A stretch of 64,000 bases of DNA from Candidatus Brachybacterium merdavium (GCA_019118275.1 DWZH01000107.1:1-64000); one strand, 5' to 3'. Shown: positions 43,240 to 56,448, counted from the stretch's first letter. Numbers and translations are program-made. Notes: generated from the sequence alone by a model not told the origin.

Positions 43240-45675
43240 GTGCAGGAGCGTCCCGAGAACGACCGGCCCGGGATGGAGGTCGCCGCGCCCGCGCGCCCGT
43301 CGGCCCCCGCGCAGCAGGTCTCGGGAGAGAGCCCGGCCAGCCCCTCCGCCCGCGGTGCCCCCCGGACGCCGGCGCGCCGGCCCCGCGCCCGCCGCTCCTT
43401 CTTCGGCCCCCGCACCGGCACCACCGATCCCTTGCTGGCGCCCCTGCTGGAGACCATCTCCTCGGTCAGCCCCAAGGAGAGCCTGAGCCTGGTCCAGCGC
43501 GCCTACCGCGTCGCAGAGCGCGCCCATAGCGGGCAGACCCGCAGGAGCGGCGACCCCTACATCACCCACCCCGTCTCCGTGGCCACCATCCTGGCCGAGC
43601 TGGGTTCGCCCGCAGAGGTGATCGCCGCCGCGCTTTTGCACGACACCGTCGAGGACACCGACTACTCCCTGGAGATGCTGCGGGAGGAGTTCGGCGAAGT
43701 GATCGCCGTGATGGTCGACGGGGTCACCAAGCTGGACAAGGTCACGTACGGCGAAGCGGCCCAGGCCGAGACGGTCCGCAAGATGATCGTGGCCATGAGC
43801 CGCGACGTGCGGGTGCTGCTGATCAAGCTCGCCGATCGTCTCCACAACGCGCGCACCTGGAAGTACGTGCCCGCCTCCTCGGCCGAGCGCAAGGCCAAGG
43901 AGACCCTGGAGATCTATGCGCCGCTCGCGCACCGCCTGGGCCTGAACACCATGAAGTGGGAGCTGGAGGACCGCTCCTTCCAGGTGCTGTACCCGAAGGT
44001 GTACGAGGAGATCGTGGCGTTGGTGGCGCAGCACGCCCCCGCCCGGGACCAGCATCTGCAGGCCGTGTCCTCGCAGATCCGCGAGGACCTCAAGAAGGCC
44101 CGCATCAAGGCTGAGGTCACCGGCCGCCCCAAGCACTACTACTCGATCTACCAGAAGATGATCGTGCGCGGCCGCGACTTCTCCGACATCTACGACCTGG
44201 TCGGCCTACGCGTGCTGGTGGACACGGTGCGCGACTGCTACGGCGTGCTGGGCACCCTGCACGCCCGCTGGTCCCCGGTGCAGGGCCGGTTCAAGGACTA
44301 CATCGCCCTGCCGAAGTTCAACCTCTACCAGTCCCTGCACACCACCGTGATCGGGCCCACCGGGAAGCCCGTGGAGGTGCAGATCCGCACCCGCGAGATG
44401 CACCGCCGCGCCGAATACGGGGTCGCGGCGCACTGGAAGTACAAGGCGATGGGCTCCTCGAGTGCCGAGGGCGGCCTCGCCCGCCCGGTCAGCGATGAGA
44501 GCGCCTGGCTGCGGCAGCTGATGGACTGGCAGAAGGACACCACCGACTCCGGGGAATTCCTGGACTCGCTGCGCTTCGAGATCAACACGCAGGAGGTCTA
44601 CGTCTTCACCCCGAAGGGTGATGTGCTGGCCCTTCCGCAGGGCTCCACCCCCGTCGACTTCGCCTACACCGTGCACACCGATGTCGGCCACCGCACCATC
44701 GGGGCCCGGGTCAACGGACGGCTCGTCTCGCTGGAGACCGCTCTGTCGACCGGGGACGTCGTCGAGGTGTTCACCTCCAAGTCCTCCGAGGCCGGTCCCA
44801 GCCGCGACTGGCTGGGTTTCGTGAAGTCCCCGCGGGCACGGACGAAGATCCGCCAGTGGTTCTCGAAGGAGCGCCGGGAGGAGGCTCTCGAGCGGGGCAA
44901 GGAGGAACTGGCCAAGCTGCTGCGCCGCCAGGACCTGCCGATGCGTCGGCTGCTCACGCACGAGACCCTGGCCACGGTGGCCTCCGATCTGAACCTGCAG
45001 TCGGTCGACGCCCTGTACACCTCGATCGGTCAGGGCCACACGGGCGCGCAGCACGTGGTCGAGAAGCTGCGCGCCGTCTTCGGCGGTTCGGAGGGCGCCG
45101 AGGAGGACGTGGCCGAGATGACGCTGCCCTCCCGGGTGAGGTCGCCCCGGGCGAGCCGCGAGGAACGGCATGCGGCCGAGACCGACCAGGGCGTGATCGT
45201 CGACGGTCAGGCCGACCTGTGGGTCAAGCTCGCCAAGTGCTGCGCGCCCGTCCCCGGTGACCCGATCGTCGGCTTCGTCACCCGCGGCTCGGGGATCTCC
45301 GTCCACCACGCCACCTGCACCAATGCCATCCAGCTTCGTGAGCAGCAGGCCGACCGGATCGTGGATGTCGCATGGTCGGGACGCTCCTCCGCGGCCTACC
45401 TGGTGCACATCAAGGTCGAGGCCCTGGACCGTCCCCGGCTGCTGACCGATCTCGCTCTGGTGATCTCCGATCAGCAGGTGAACCTGCAGTCCGCCTCCGC
45501 GCAGTCCGATACGGATCGTCTGGCCACCTGCTACTTCTCCTTCGAGCTGGCCGACCCCGAGCACCTGCAGTCCGTGCTCGGGCAGGTCCGGCGGGTGGAG
45601 GGGGTCTACGACGTCTACCGGGTCACCGCCGACGGCAAGGCCGTCGGGGTCGGGGCGCCGCTGACCGCCGGCTGA
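43240..45675 (+). CDS. relA: RelA/SpoT family (p)ppGpp synthetase/hydrolase
   Basis: HD ([23 protein letters not shown]), synthetase region, TGS and ACT domains; GTG start. Confidence 0.95.
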   Translation: MQERPENDRPGMEVAAPARPSAPAQQVSGESPASPSARGAPRTPARRPRARRSFFGPRTGTTDPLLAPLLETISSVSPKESLSLVQRAYRVAERAHSGQTRRSGDPYITHPVSVATILAELGSPAEVIAAALLHDTVEDTDYSLEMLREEFGEVIAVMVDGVTKLDKVTYGEAAQAETVRKMIVAMSRDVRVLLIKLADRLHNARTWKYVPASSAERKAKETLEIYAPLAHRLGLNTMKWELEDRSFQVLYPKVYEEIVALVAQHAPARDQHLQAVSSQIREDLKKARIKAEVTGRPKHYYSIYQKMIVRGRDFSDIYDLVGLRVLVDTVRDCYGVLGTLHARWSPVQGRFKDYIALPKFNLYQSLHTTVIGPTGKPVEVQIRTREMHRRAEYGVAAHWKYKAMGSSSAEGGLARPVSDESAWLRQLMDWQKDTTDSGEFLDSLRFEINTQEVYVFTPKGDVLALPQGSTPVDFAYTVHTDVGHRTIGARVNGRLVSLETALSTGDVVEVFTSKSSEAGPSRDWLGFVKSPRARTKIRQWFSKERREEALERGKEELAKLLRRQDLPMRRLLTHETLATVASDLNLQSVDALYTSIGQGHTGAQHVVEKLRAVFGGSEGAEEDVAEMTLPSRVRSPRASREERHAAETDQGVIVDGQADLWVKLAKCCAPVPGDPIVGFVTRGSGISVHHATCTNAIQLREQQADRIVDVAWSGRSSAAYLVHIKVEALDRPRLLTDLALVISDQQVNLQSASAQSDTDRLATCYFSFELADPEHLQSVLGQVRRVEGVYDVYRVTADGKAVGVGAPLTAG

Positions 45676-45699
45676 CCCCTCGAGACCCTACCGGTGCTC

Positions 45700-46362
45700 T
45701 CAGGCTGCCCGGGCCGATCGTGCGGCGAGCACGTGCACCAGCCGTGCGCCCGCCGCCCGAGATCCCGGGTGCCGGTGCATCGCCGCCAGGCGGGCACTCA
45801 CCCGCTCGGCTGTGACATGCCCTTCGTCGAGCAGCCGGCCGACCAGGTCGAGGGAATCGGGCGCGCGCTCGAACCGCAGCAGATCCGCGGCCGTGCGTGC
45901 GGGAACGGTCACCGGCGCCCCGCCGATGGTCTCCACATCACCGGCACGTAGCTGCGCGTGCCGGATCACCGCTCCGGCCACGGTGCTGCGATGCGCCATG
46001 GACAGCAGCTCCGCCGGTGCCGGTGGGGGCCCACCCACATTGACCCAGGCCGCCGATGCCCCGGCGACGACATGGTGGGGGCGCAGCCGCGAGCCGATCG
46101 CACAGCCCAGTGAGATCACCCGGTCGATCGGGCTGTCCAGGAGGTTGGGTGGTGCGAAGATGCCCGGCAGCAGCTGGACCAGCTGGCCCTCGGCCTCAAG
46201 GGCCTGCGCGGTGGGGGTCCAGCCCCATTCGTGGACCAGGCCGGCCACATCGGCTGCGAGATCGGCCGCGTGGACGGACCAGGCCGTGCAGGGTGCTCCC
46301 GGCGGGGGAGCGGGGCCTGCGTGCCGGGGAACCGGGATCAGATGCGGCGAGGTCGTGGGCAT
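45700..46362 (-). CDS. AbiEi-like (type IV antitoxin family) hypothetical protein
   Basis: GQLVQLLPGIFAPP, RPHHVVAGASAAWV, GGAPVTVPARTAADLLRFERAPDSLDLVGRLLDEGHVTAERV resemble actinobacterial AbiEi-like proteins. Confidence 0.55.
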   Translation of the reverse strand: MPTTSPHLIPVPRHAGPAPPPGAPCTAWSVHAADLAADVAGLVHEWGWTPTAQALEAEGQLVQLLPGIFAPPNLLDSPIDRVISLGCAIGSRLRPHHVVAGASAAWVNVGGPPPAPAELLSMAHRSTVAGAVIRHAQLRAGDVETIGGAPVTVPARTAADLLRFERAPDSLDLVGRLLDEGHVTAERVSARLAAMHRHPGSRAAGARLVHVLAARSARAA

Positions 46363-46471
46363 GCAGCGAGCCTCTCACCCAGCACAGCTCACCCCGCCGG
46401 TCGCTGTGGACAGGCGGGGTGAGGGGAGGGACGGTGCCGCGCAGCGCAGGGACGTCCGGCCGGCGCAGGGC

Positions 46472-47929
46472 TCAGCCGAGTTCGCGGGCCGAGCGCTCGA
46501 TGACCGCCAGCCACTCCTTGCGGGCCTCGAGCGCGGCCTCGGCCTCGGCGATCCGCTCCGGGTCGCCGCCGGCGCGCGCCTTGTCCAGGGCCTCCTCATA
46601 GGAGGCGATGGCCGAGTGCAGCTGCGAGGAGGCTCCCTCCACCCGGGCACGCGTGCGCGGATCGGTACGCCGCCACTCGTCCTCCTCGGCCTTCTTGACC
46701 GAGCGTTCGATCGATCGCAGCCGCTCCTCGATGCGGCGCATGTCCGAGCGCGGCACCTTCCCAGCCGCCTCCCAGCGCTCCTGTATCGAGCGCAGCGTCT
46801 CCTTGGCGGCCTCGATGTCCTTGGCGGGATCGATGCTTTCGGCCTCGACCAGCAACGCCTCCTTGACCGCCAGGTTCTCGCGCTGAACAGCCTCGGTCTT
46901 CTCGAGGTCGGCATTGCGAGCCGTGAAGAAACGGTCCTGGGCGGACTTGAACCGTTTCCACTGCGCATCGTCCTTTTTGCGGCTGCCGCGGGGGGCCTCG
47001 CGCCATTCCTGCATCAGGTCCTTGAAGGCGCGCACCGTCGGGCCCCAGTCGGTGGAGTCCTGCATCGCCTCGGCCCGGGTGATCAGTTCCTCCTTGATCG
47101 TGGCCGCCTCGGTGTGCTTCTGGTCGAGCTGAGAGAAGAAGCGCCGGCGCATCCGGTCGAAGGTCGAGCGGGCGGCCGACAGCCGTTTCCACAGCGCGTC
47201 CTCGGTGGAACGATCCAGCGACACGTCCTCGTTCTGCATCTGCTTCCAGGTGGGGACCATGCCGCGCATGGTCTCCCCGGCGTTCTTCCAGGAGATCTGC
47301 TCAGGGTCCGTGGCCACCAGAGCCTCGATGGACTCCACGAACTCGGTGCGGCGGCGTGTGGCCTCGGCCCGGGCCTGTGCACGCTGCGCCTCGAGCTCCT
47401 GGATCTTGCCCTTGGCCTGCTCGCGCAACTCGTGCGCCCGGGCACGCAGCGCCGGGATGTCCCCGACGACCTGCGGCTCCTTCATGTTCTTCCGCAGGTT
47501 CTCCAGGAGTCGGTTGAGCTCGTTCTGGGTGTGCTGAGGGGCGGTGAGCTTCTTCTGGGTCAGGTCGAGGAAGGCGACCAGGTCGAGGTAGGCGCGGGCG
47601 TAGGGGGCCAGCGCCTGGTCGTGATCGGATTCGGTGGTGGTGCCGATAGTGCGCACCTGGGTGCCGTCCTGGACGGTGACCGTGCCGTCCTCGGCGACCG
47701 ACCCGAAGGTCTTCGCCGCGGCCAGGGATTCCTCGTCGTACTCCGCCACGGGGGGAGCGGCCGGCAGCAGGGCAGCCGTCGGCCGCTTCCCGGCGAGCAC
47801 CTTGGGAGAGGGCACCGGGGGCTTCGGCCCGGGACGAGGCGGCGAGGCCGGCTCGGGCGTCTGCTCCGTCGTCTCCGGCGCCTGATCGGCAGAGGACGGC
47901 GAGGGGAGGGGAGTCTCGGACTCGCTCAC
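46472..47929 (-). CDS. DUF349 domain-containing protein
   Basis: Repeated W..(M/L)...W(K/R) helical units, e.g. LWKRLSAARSTFDRMRRRFFSQLDQ, MQEWREAPRGSRKKDDAQWKRFKSAQDRFFTARN; GTG start. Confidence 0.88.
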   Translation of the reverse strand: MSESETPLPSPSSADQAPETTEQTPEPASPPRPGPKPPVPSPKVLAGKRPTAALLPAAPPVAEYDEESLAAAKTFGSVAEDGTVTVQDGTQVRTIGTTTESDHDQALAPYARAYLDLVAFLDLTQKKLTAPQHTQNELNRLLENLRKNMKEPQVVGDIPALRARAHELREQAKGKIQELEAQRAQARAEATRRRTEFVESIEALVATDPEQISWKNAGETMRGMVPTWKQMQNEDVSLDRSTEDALWKRLSAARSTFDRMRRRFFSQLDQKHTEAATIKEELITRAEAMQDSTDWGPTVRAFKDLMQEWREAPRGSRKKDDAQWKRFKSAQDRFFTARNADLEKTEAVQRENLAVKEALLVEAESIDPAKDIEAAKETLRSIQERWEAAGKVPRSDMRRIEERLRSIERSVKKAEEDEWRRTDPRTRARVEGASSQLHSAIASYEEALDKARAGGDPERIAEAEAALEARKEWLAVIERSARELG

Positions 47930-48121
47930 GATTGAGCTCCTTCGAAAGGGATCCGCTGCGGGGCGGGACACTGCCGCGCTGACGGCGGCCGGGCATGCAC
48001 GACGGAACTCTACCGTGACCCGGCCCGCAGCTCGCCCCCGTTCCGGGCCCCCACCGCCGGCAGTCAGCAGTGGATAATGGACGCCGCCCCATTGGACGAT
48101 CTCGACAAGGATGTACCTCGC

Positions 48122-49486
48122 ATGGCCAAGACCGCCAAGACCTCCGGTCTGTCCGGATTCCCCGAGTGGCTCCCCGCAGAGCGCCTCGTGGAACAGCACG
48201 TGATCGACGTGTTCCGTGAGGTCGCCGAGCTGCATGGGTTCTCGGGCATCGAGACCCGCTCCGTGGAGCCGCTCGAGCAGCTGCTGCGCAAGGGCGAGAT
48301 CGACAAGGAGGTCTACGTCCTGCGGCGACTGCACGCCGAGGACGGCGACGGCTCCGGAGCGCACGGCATCGATCCCGCCCGCACCCTGGGCCTGCACTTC
48401 GACCTGACGGTGCCGCTGGCCCGCTACGTCCTCCAGCACCAGAACGATCTGGCCTTCCCTCTGCGCCGCTTCCAGATCCAGAAGGTCTGGCGCGGAGAAC
48501 GTCCCCAGGAGGGTCGTTTCCGCGAGTTCTACCAGGCTGACCTCGACGTGGTCGGGCAGGACACGCTCCCGGGGCACATCGAGGCCGAGGTCGCTGTGGT
48601 GATGGCCGAGATCCTCTCCCGCCTGCCGCTGCCCCAGGTGACGATCCACGCCAACACCCGACGGCTGTCCGAGGGCTTCTTCCGCTCGATCGGCCTCGAG
48701 GACCACACCGGGGTGCTGCGCAGCCTGGACAAGCTGCCCAAGATCGGGCCGGAGCGGGTCCGCGCCCTGCTGCTGGAGGAGACCGGTGCGAGCCCAAAGC
48801 AGGCCCAGGCCTGCCTCGACTTCGCCGGGATCCGCACCCGGGACGCCTCCTTCGCCGAGCGGGTGCGGGAGCTGGGCGGCGGCGGCGAGATGGTCGAGCA
48901 GGGCATCGCCGAGCTCACCGCCGTGCTGGAACGGGTCGAGGCGGCCGTCCCCGGAGTGATCTGCGCGGACCTGTCCATCGCCCGCGGACTCGACTACTAC
49001 ACGGGAACCGTGTTCGAGTCCTTCCTGGAGGGCCACGAGTCCCTGGGGTCGATCTGCTCGGGCGGCCGTTATGACTCCCTGGCCGCCGACAACCGTCACA
49101 GCTACCCGGGCGTGGGGCTGTCGATCGGCCTGACCCGCCTGGTCTCCCGGATCCTGTCGGCCGGACTCGCCGTCCCCAGCCGTCCGGTGCCCACCTGCGT
49201 GCTGGTCGCCGTGACAGATGAGCAGTCCCGTCCCCTCAGCGACCAGGTGGCCCGCACCCTGCGGTCGCGAGGGATCGCCTGCGAGGTCGCCCCCACTGCG
49301 GCGAAGCTGGGCAAACAGATCCGCTACGCGGACCGGCGCGGCGTCCCCTTCGTCTGGTTCCCCGGCACCGACGGCGCCGCCGACGAGGTCAAGGACATCC
49401 GCAGCGGCGAACAGCACGTGGCCGAGCCCGGCGCTTGGGAGCCCCCGGCACAGGACCGCACCGTCCAGATCCAGCCCGGCACCTGA
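48122..49486 (+). CDS. hisS: Histidyl-tRNA synthetase
   Basis: LHFDLTVPLARYVLQHQNDLAFPLRRFQIQKVWRGERPQEGRFREFYQADLDVVG; SIARGLDYYTGTVFE. Confidence 0.95.
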   Translation: MAKTAKTSGLSGFPEWLPAERLVEQHVIDVFREVAELHGFSGIETRSVEPLEQLLRKGEIDKEVYVLRRLHAEDGDGSGAHGIDPARTLGLHFDLTVPLARYVLQHQNDLAFPLRRFQIQKVWRGERPQEGRFREFYQADLDVVGQDTLPGHIEAEVAVVMAEILSRLPLPQVTIHANTRRLSEGFFRSIGLEDHTGVLRSLDKLPKIGPERVRALLLEETGASPKQAQACLDFAGIRTRDASFAERVRELGGGGEMVEQGIAELTAVLERVEAAVPGVICADLSIARGLDYYTGTVFESFLEGHESLGSICSGGRYDSLAADNRHSYPGVGLSIGLTRLVSRILSAGLAVPSRPVPTCVLVAVTDEQSRPLSDQVARTLRSRGIACEVAPTAAKLGKQIRYADRRGVPFVWFPGTDGAADEVKDIRSGEQHVAEPGAWEPPAQDRTVQIQPGT

Positions 49487-49566
49487 CCTGCCCCACCGGC
49501 GGGGTGAGCCGGATCACCCCCGCCGCTGCCGGGAATGCCGCAGGCGGGATGAGCGTTGGACCGGGC

Positions 49567-49944
49567 ATGGCTACTGTCACCCTGACCGCAGAGAACCACG
49601 ACGAGACCGTCGAGGACGGCATCGTCCTGATCGACTTCTGGGCGGGCTGGTGCGTTCCCTGCCAGCGATTTGCCCCCATCTACGAGGAGTCCTCGGAGAC
49701 CCACGAGGACGTCACCTTCGCCAAGGTCGACACCGAGGACCAGCAGCAGCTGGCGATGCGGTACGGGGTCACCTCGATTCCGACGCTCGTCGCCTACCGT
49801 GAGGGCATCCCCGTCTTCTCCCAGGCCGGCGCGCTCCCGCAGTCTGCACTCGAGGATCTCATCGGCCAGGTGAAGAACCTGGACATGGACGAGGTGCGCA
49901 AGGCGTACGCCGAGGCCCAGGACCAGCAGGACGAGAAGGCCTGA
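49567..49944 (+). CDS. Thioredoxin-family protein
   Basis: VLIDFWAGWCVPCQRFAPIYEE; YGVTSIPTLVAYREG. Confidence 0.93.
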   Translation: MATVTLTAENHDETVEDGIVLIDFWAGWCVPCQRFAPIYEESSETHEDVTFAKVDTEDQQQLAMRYGVTSIPTLVAYREGIPVFSQAGALPQSALEDLIGQVKNLDMDEVRKAYAEAQDQQDEKA

Positions 49945-49962
49945 CAAGCTCCCACCACGAAC

Positions 49963-50002
49963 AGGAAGGGCCGCGTCTCCGCTCGGAGACGCGGCCCTTC
50001 CT
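49963..50002. terminator. Bidirectional terminator between thioredoxin and DEAD-box helicase genes
   Basis: aggaagggccgcgtctcc-gctc-ggagacgcggcccttcct, 18-bp arms between convergent genes. Confidence 0.85.
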
Positions 50003-50022
50003 CGCTGTGACCCCCGGAGGCG

Positions 50023-51828
50023 TCAGGGACGGCCGAAGCTCTTGCGCTTGGCATCCACGCGGTCGCCCCGCCGCCGGGAACGGTCGCCGTCGCGGCGCTG
50101 AGCCGGTCCCTTGCCGCCCCCGCGGGGGCCGGTGTCCGGAGCGATCCGCAGGGCCCGGCCACCGACGCGGGCCCGCCCGATGCGCGCCAGCTGGTCCTCG
50201 GTGAGCTCACCGCGGATCTGCACCAACGCGAAGTTGCCGAAGATCGAGATCTTGCCGACGTCCTTCCCGTCCAGACCGCCCTCGCCGGTGATCGCACCGA
50301 CGATCGACGGGGGACGGGCACCATGGCTGTGGCCGACCCCGATGCGGTACGAGGTGTAGCCGTGCTCGGGCTTCGGGCCGCCGCCCCGGGGGCCCTGGCC
50401 TCCGGCCAGGGTGGCCCCGGTGAACTCCTCGTCCTCCGGGCGCGTGCCCGGCCCGTCATCGCCGACGGTCATCGCCGCCAGCACGGCGGCCAGCTCGCTC
50501 GCCTCCATGGTGCCTTCGGCCAGGAACTCGGCGATCAGCTCGCGGTAGAGTTCCAGCCGGCCCCGCTGAGCCCGCTCGGGCACCTGAGCGAGGACCGTGC
50601 GCAGACGGTGCCGGGAGACGTCCCGCGGGGAGGGCACCTCGGCTTCGGCCAGGGTCTGCTTGGTGGCGCGCTCGATGTTCTTCAATGCTCGCCGCTCATG
50701 GGGGCCGATGAAGGTGATCGCCTCGCCGGAGCGCCCGGCGCGACCGGTGCGGCCGATGCGGTGGACATAGGCCTCGGGCTCGCGAGGCACGTCGAAGTTG
50801 ACCACCAGACCGATCCGGTCCACGTCCAGACCGCGAGCGGCGACATCGGTGGCCACGAGCACCTGCAGAGAACCATCGCGCAGGCGCCCGACGATCCGCT
50901 CGCGGTCCTTCTGGGCGACGTCACCGCTGATGGAGGCGGCGATCAGGCCCCGCTCGATCAGAGCCGCACCGACCTCCTCGGCAGCCGCGCGAGTGCGCAC
51001 GAAGACGATCGCGGCCTTCGCCTCGGTGGTGGCCAGCACGCGGGCCAGGGCCCCGGTGCGATGACGGAACGGCACCACGGCGTAACTCTGCTTGACGCTG
51101 GAGACGGTGGAGGACTGGGGCGAGACGCTCACACGCACCGGGTCCTTCATGTGCTCGGTCGCCACCCGCCGGATCGCCGGCGGCATGGTCGCGGAGAACA
51201 GGGCCAGCTGACGAGCGGCAGGGGAGTGGGACAGGATCTCCTCCACGTCCTCGGCGAAGCCCATCCGCAGCATCTCGTCGGCCTCGTCGAGCACGGCGAA
51301 ACGCACCATGTCGAGCTTCAGGGTGGCACGGCGCATGTGGTCCATCACGCGGCCCGGAGTGCCCACCACGACCTGGGCACCGCGGGACAGCGCCCGCTCC
51401 TGCGGGCCGTACGGGGAGCCGCCGTAGACGGCGATCACGTCGAGCCCTCCCACGGAGGCCGCGAACGAGGAGATGGCCTCGGCCACCTGCATGGCCAGCT
51501 CACGGGTAGGAGCCAGCACCAGACCTTGGACCTCGCGCACGGACGGATCGACCGCGGCCAGCAGCGGTAGTCCGAACGCGGCGGTCTTGCCGGTGCCGGT
51601 CTGCGCCACGCCGATCACGTCGCGGCCCTCGAGCAGCGAGGGGATCGCCTGCTCCTGGATCGGGGAGGGGGAGGTGAACCCCAGCGCGTCGACGGCGCTG
51701 CGGAGCGCCTCGGGCAGGTCCAGGGCGTCGAAACCGTTCCGGGCCGCGGGGGCCGCCTCTGCGGGTCCGGTGGGAGTGTCGGGACTCTGCGGATCGGCAG
51801 TGTCGGGGGCAGGGGCAAGGTCGGTCAT
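50023..51828 (-). CDS. DEAD/DEAH-box RNA helicase with C-terminal RNA-binding domain
   Basis: [51 protein letters not shown]; basic C-terminal tail. Confidence 0.93.
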   Translation of the reverse strand: MTDLAPAPDTADPQSPDTPTGPAEAAPAARNGFDALDLPEALRSAVDALGFTSPSPIQEQAIPSLLEGRDVIGVAQTGTGKTAAFGLPLLAAVDPSVREVQGLVLAPTRELAMQVAEAISSFAASVGGLDVIAVYGGSPYGPQERALSRGAQVVVGTPGRVMDHMRRATLKLDMVRFAVLDEADEMLRMGFAEDVEEILSHSPAARQLALFSATMPPAIRRVATEHMKDPVRVSVSPQSSTVSSVKQSYAVVPFRHRTGALARVLATTEAKAAIVFVRTRAAAEEVGAALIERGLIAASISGDVAQKDRERIVGRLRDGSLQVLVATDVAARGLDVDRIGLVVNFDVPREPEAYVHRIGRTGRAGRSGEAITFIGPHERRALKNIERATKQTLAEAEVPSPRDVSRHRLRTVLAQVPERAQRGRLELYRELIAEFLAEGTMEASELAAVLAAMTVGDDGPGTRPEDEEFTGATLAGGQGPRGGGPKPEHGYTSYRIGVGHSHGARPPSIVGAITGEGGLDGKDVGKISIFGNFALVQIRGELTEDQLARIGRARVGGRALRIAPDTGPRGGGKGPAQRRDGDRSRRRGDRVDAKRKSFGRP

Positions 51829-52074
51829 GACGTCCTTCAGCGGTGGGGAAAAAGTGCCCGCGCTGGTCGCAGGGCAGGGTCCGTTCAGGAAACGACAGGA
51901 ACGGAGCGGGAACAGACCCGCAAGGCCGCAGGTCGGACAGGAACTCAGTCTACGGTCGCGGTCCCGCCTCCGACAGGGCCACGGTGGCGAGATCGCTCAC
52001 CCTGCGCGGTAGGCTGGGCCGTTGGCGCATCGCGCGCCCATACCGCCCATCCGCCCCCACGTAAAGGAATTCTC

Positions 52075-53898
<1,824 letters not shown>

Positions 53899-53911
53899 TC
53901 ACCCCGAGTCC

Positions 53912-53950
53912 GACGGAGGGCGGCCCGCGTCGCGCGGGCCGCCCTCCGTC
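53912..53950. terminator. Bidirectional terminator between aspS and the DUF3043 gene
   Basis: gacggagggcggcccgcg-tcg-cgcgggccgccctccgtc, 18-bp complementary arms. Confidence 0.85.
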
Positions 53951-53971
53951 GTCCGGGACGTGCGTGGCCGC

Positions 53972-54571
53972 TCAGCGCCGCGGCGACTCACCGTGCTTGA
54001 TCTGCGCGCGCGGGAGCCGGAAGCGACGGATCTGGATCGCGCGCATGATGCCGTAGCCCACCAGGCCCCGACCCACCTCGCCGTACTCCTCGTTCAGCTG
54101 GGCACGCAGCCGGCGGCGCAGGACGAGGGAGTCGATCACGCACAGGGCGATGCCGCCCCACAGCACGATGATCATCCCGGTGCTCATGGCCATGTACAGG
54201 TTCGGCCGGATCAGCGGCATCACCAGAGCGACCAGCATGAAGATCAGAGCGATGGGGAAGAAGTACTCGGCCACGTTGCGGCGGGAGTCGACCAGGTCCC
54301 GCACCAGCCGGCGCTCCCTGCCCCGGTGCTGCAGCGGCATCTTCGACTCGTCACCGGTCATCAGGGCCTGCTGCGCCTCCGCGCGTTCGCGGCTGGCCCG
54401 CTCGCGGTCCCGGCGCCGGGCCTCCTTGCGGTCGTCGACCACCAGGGGTCGGCGCCGCGCGGCCTCGGCCTCTTTGCGGGTGCGGGTCGGGCGACCCTTC
54501 GACCCCGGCCGCGCGGGCTGCGAGGTGTCGAGGTCGGGGACGTCATGGCGCTGAGACTTGCGGAAGATCAC
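53972..54571 (-). CDS. DUF3043 domain-containing membrane protein
   Basis: GSKGRPTRTRKEAEAARRRPLV...YFFPIALIFMLVALVMPLI...LRRRLRAQLNEEYGE. Confidence 0.88.
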   Translation of the reverse strand: MIFRKSQRHDVPDLDTSQPARPGSKGRPTRTRKEAEAARRRPLVVDDRKEARRRDRERASRERAEAQQALMTGDESKMPLQHRGRERRLVRDLVDSRRNVAEYFFPIALIFMLVALVMPLIRPNLYMAMSTGMIIVLWGGIALCVIDSLVLRRRLRAQLNEEYGEVGRGLVGYGIMRAIQIRRFRLPRAQIKHGESPRR

Positions 54572-54666
54572 CGAGGCATTCTAGGCATCACCGCCTGGGA
54601 TCTCTCCGTACGGGACTGCGTCGGGCCCGCCGGGCGTCGGCCGGCTCCTCGCGATACGGTGAGATC

Positions 54667-56091
54667 ATGAGCAACCCCACGCCGCCCGCTGGTCCCCCCG
54701 CCTCATCCGACGTCGAGGGGCTGCGCACTCGACTGGAAGAGCTGCTCCCGCAGGCGATCAGCGACCTCGAGGATCTGGTGCGGATCCCATCCATCGCCTT
54801 CGAAGGCTATGACACCGAGCCGGTGCGAAGCAGCGCCGAGGCGGTTGCGTCCCTGCTGAGGGAGGCGGGGATGGCTGAGGTGTCCATCGAGTCCGTCGCC
54901 GGCGGGGCACCGGCGGTGATCGGCCGCACACCCGCCCGCGAGGGCCGACCCACCGTGATGCTCTACGCCCACCATGACGTCCAGCCGACCGGGCCGCTGG
55001 AGGACTGGACATCCGCCCCCTTCGAGCCGCAGCGGCGCGGGGAGCGCCTCTACGGACGCGGAGCGGCCGACGACAAGGCCGGCGTCATGGCGCATGTGAC
55101 GGCACTGCGGCTGGTCGGCGACGAGCTCGCTGCCGAGGGGATCGGCGTCACCGTCTTCGTCGAGGGCGAGGAGGAGGCCGGGTCCCCGACCTTCCGGCCC
55201 TTCATCGAGACCTTCCGGGAGCGGCTGAGCGCGGACCTGATCATCGTCGCCGATTCCGCGAACTGGGCGGTGGGAGTCCCCTCGCTGACCACCAGCCTGC
55301 GCGGGCTCGTGGACGTGGTGGTGGAGGTGCGGGCCCTCGACCACGCCGTCCACTCCGGCATCTTCGGGGGGCCGGTGCTCGATGCGCTCACGCAGCTCTC
55401 GCGGCTGCTTGCCACCCTGCACGACGAGCACGGAGAGGTGGCTGTTCAGGGCCTCTCCCGGGCCGAGGACCCTGCGGTGGACATGCCCGAGGCGGACTTC
55501 CGGCGCGATGCCGGGGTTCCCGAGGGTCTCGAGCTGGCCGGCAGCGGCCCGCTGACCGCCCAGCTGTGGACGCGTCCCGCCCTCTCGGTGATCGGCATCG
55601 ACGCCCCCGCCGTGCGCGAGGCCTCGAACACCATCGTGCCCGCGGCGCGGGCGAAGCTCTCCCTGCGCATCCCGCCGGGCCAGGATCCGGCCACGGCGAT
55701 GACGGCTCTGACCGAGCACCTGCAGCGCCATGCCCCCGCGACCGCTCGGGTCACCGTCCACCAGGGCGAGCAGGGAAAGCCCTACCAGGCCCGTCAGGAC
55801 GCTCCGGCCATGGCCCTGGCGCGGCAGGCCCTCCAGACCGCCTGGGGCGCCGAGGCGGTCGACACCGGGCTGGGCGGATCCATCCCCTTCATCGCGGATC
55901 TGCTCGAGGTCTTCCCTGAAGCCGAGGTGCTGGTCACCGGGGTGGAGGACCCCGAGTCGCGGGCCCATGGGATCGACGAGTCCCTGCACCTGGGCGAGTT
56001 CGCTCACGTCTGCCTGGCCGAGGCGCTGCTGCTGCGCGGGGCGGGGGAGCTGGGCACCGATCAGGCGGTGTCGTCCGAGGGGACGGCATGA
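54667..56091 (+). CDS. M20-family dipeptidase
   Basis: VMLYAHHDVQPTGPLEDWTSAPFEP, LYGRGAADDKAGVMAHVTAL, FVEGEEEAGSPTF. Confidence 0.93.
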   Translation: MSNPTPPAGPPASSDVEGLRTRLEELLPQAISDLEDLVRIPSIAFEGYDTEPVRSSAEAVASLLREAGMAEVSIESVAGGAPAVIGRTPAREGRPTVMLYAHHDVQPTGPLEDWTSAPFEPQRRGERLYGRGAADDKAGVMAHVTALRLVGDELAAEGIGVTVFVEGEEEAGSPTFRPFIETFRERLSADLIIVADSANWAVGVPSLTTSLRGLVDVVVEVRALDHAVHSGIFGGPVLDALTQLSRLLATLHDEHGEVAVQGLSRAEDPAVDMPEADFRRDAGVPEGLELAGSGPLTAQLWTRPALSVIGIDAPAVREASNTIVPAARAKLSLRIPPGQDPATAMTALTEHLQRHAPATARVTVHQGEQGKPYQARQDAPAMALARQALQTAWGAEAVDTGLGGSIPFIADLLEVFPEAEVLVTGVEDPESRAHGIDESLHLGEFAHVCLAEALLLRGAGELGTDQAVSSEGTA

Positions 56092-56357
56092 CCGGGGCGG
56101 GGCAGGGCGAGGGAGGCGGCAGCCCGAAGGTGTCGCCGTTCGCGGTCCCGCTGCTGCTGGGAGGGGTCATCCTGGGCTTCGTCGCCGGCTACGTCTTCCT
56201 GTGGTGGGGGTTGCTGCTGGTGGGCGTCGTGGTGCTGGCCGCGGCGGCCATGGTCTTCAGCGGCCGCTCGCGCGACGGCGCGACGGCCGCGATCCTTGGC
56301 ACCGTCGCCGGATACGGGCTGGTGCTGCTGCTGGCCGTCTTCCGCGGCGTGCTGTGA
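56088..56357 (+). CDS. Small hypothetical membrane protein
   Basis: About three hydrophobic segments; 4-bp overlap with upstream M20 gene. Confidence 0.7.
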   Translation: MTGAGQGEGGGSPKVSPFAVPLLLGGVILGFVAGYVFLWWGLLLVGVVVLAAAAMVFSGRSRDGATAAILGTVAGYGLVLLLAVFRGVL

Positions 56358-56448
56358 GAGGTGGCGTGAGGCACCGCCCCGACCCGGTTCCACCATGGAC
56401 ATGCCCGGAGGCGTACTCTGGGATGACACGAGTTTCGAGGAGGACCTC

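Noticed and set aside
46472-49417. 981-aa continuous minus-strand ORF appearing to fuse DUF349 with sequence antisense to hisS
   Set aside because: The real gene starts at the GTG at 47929 (VSESETP...); upstream sequence is antisense of hisS with no plausible domain.
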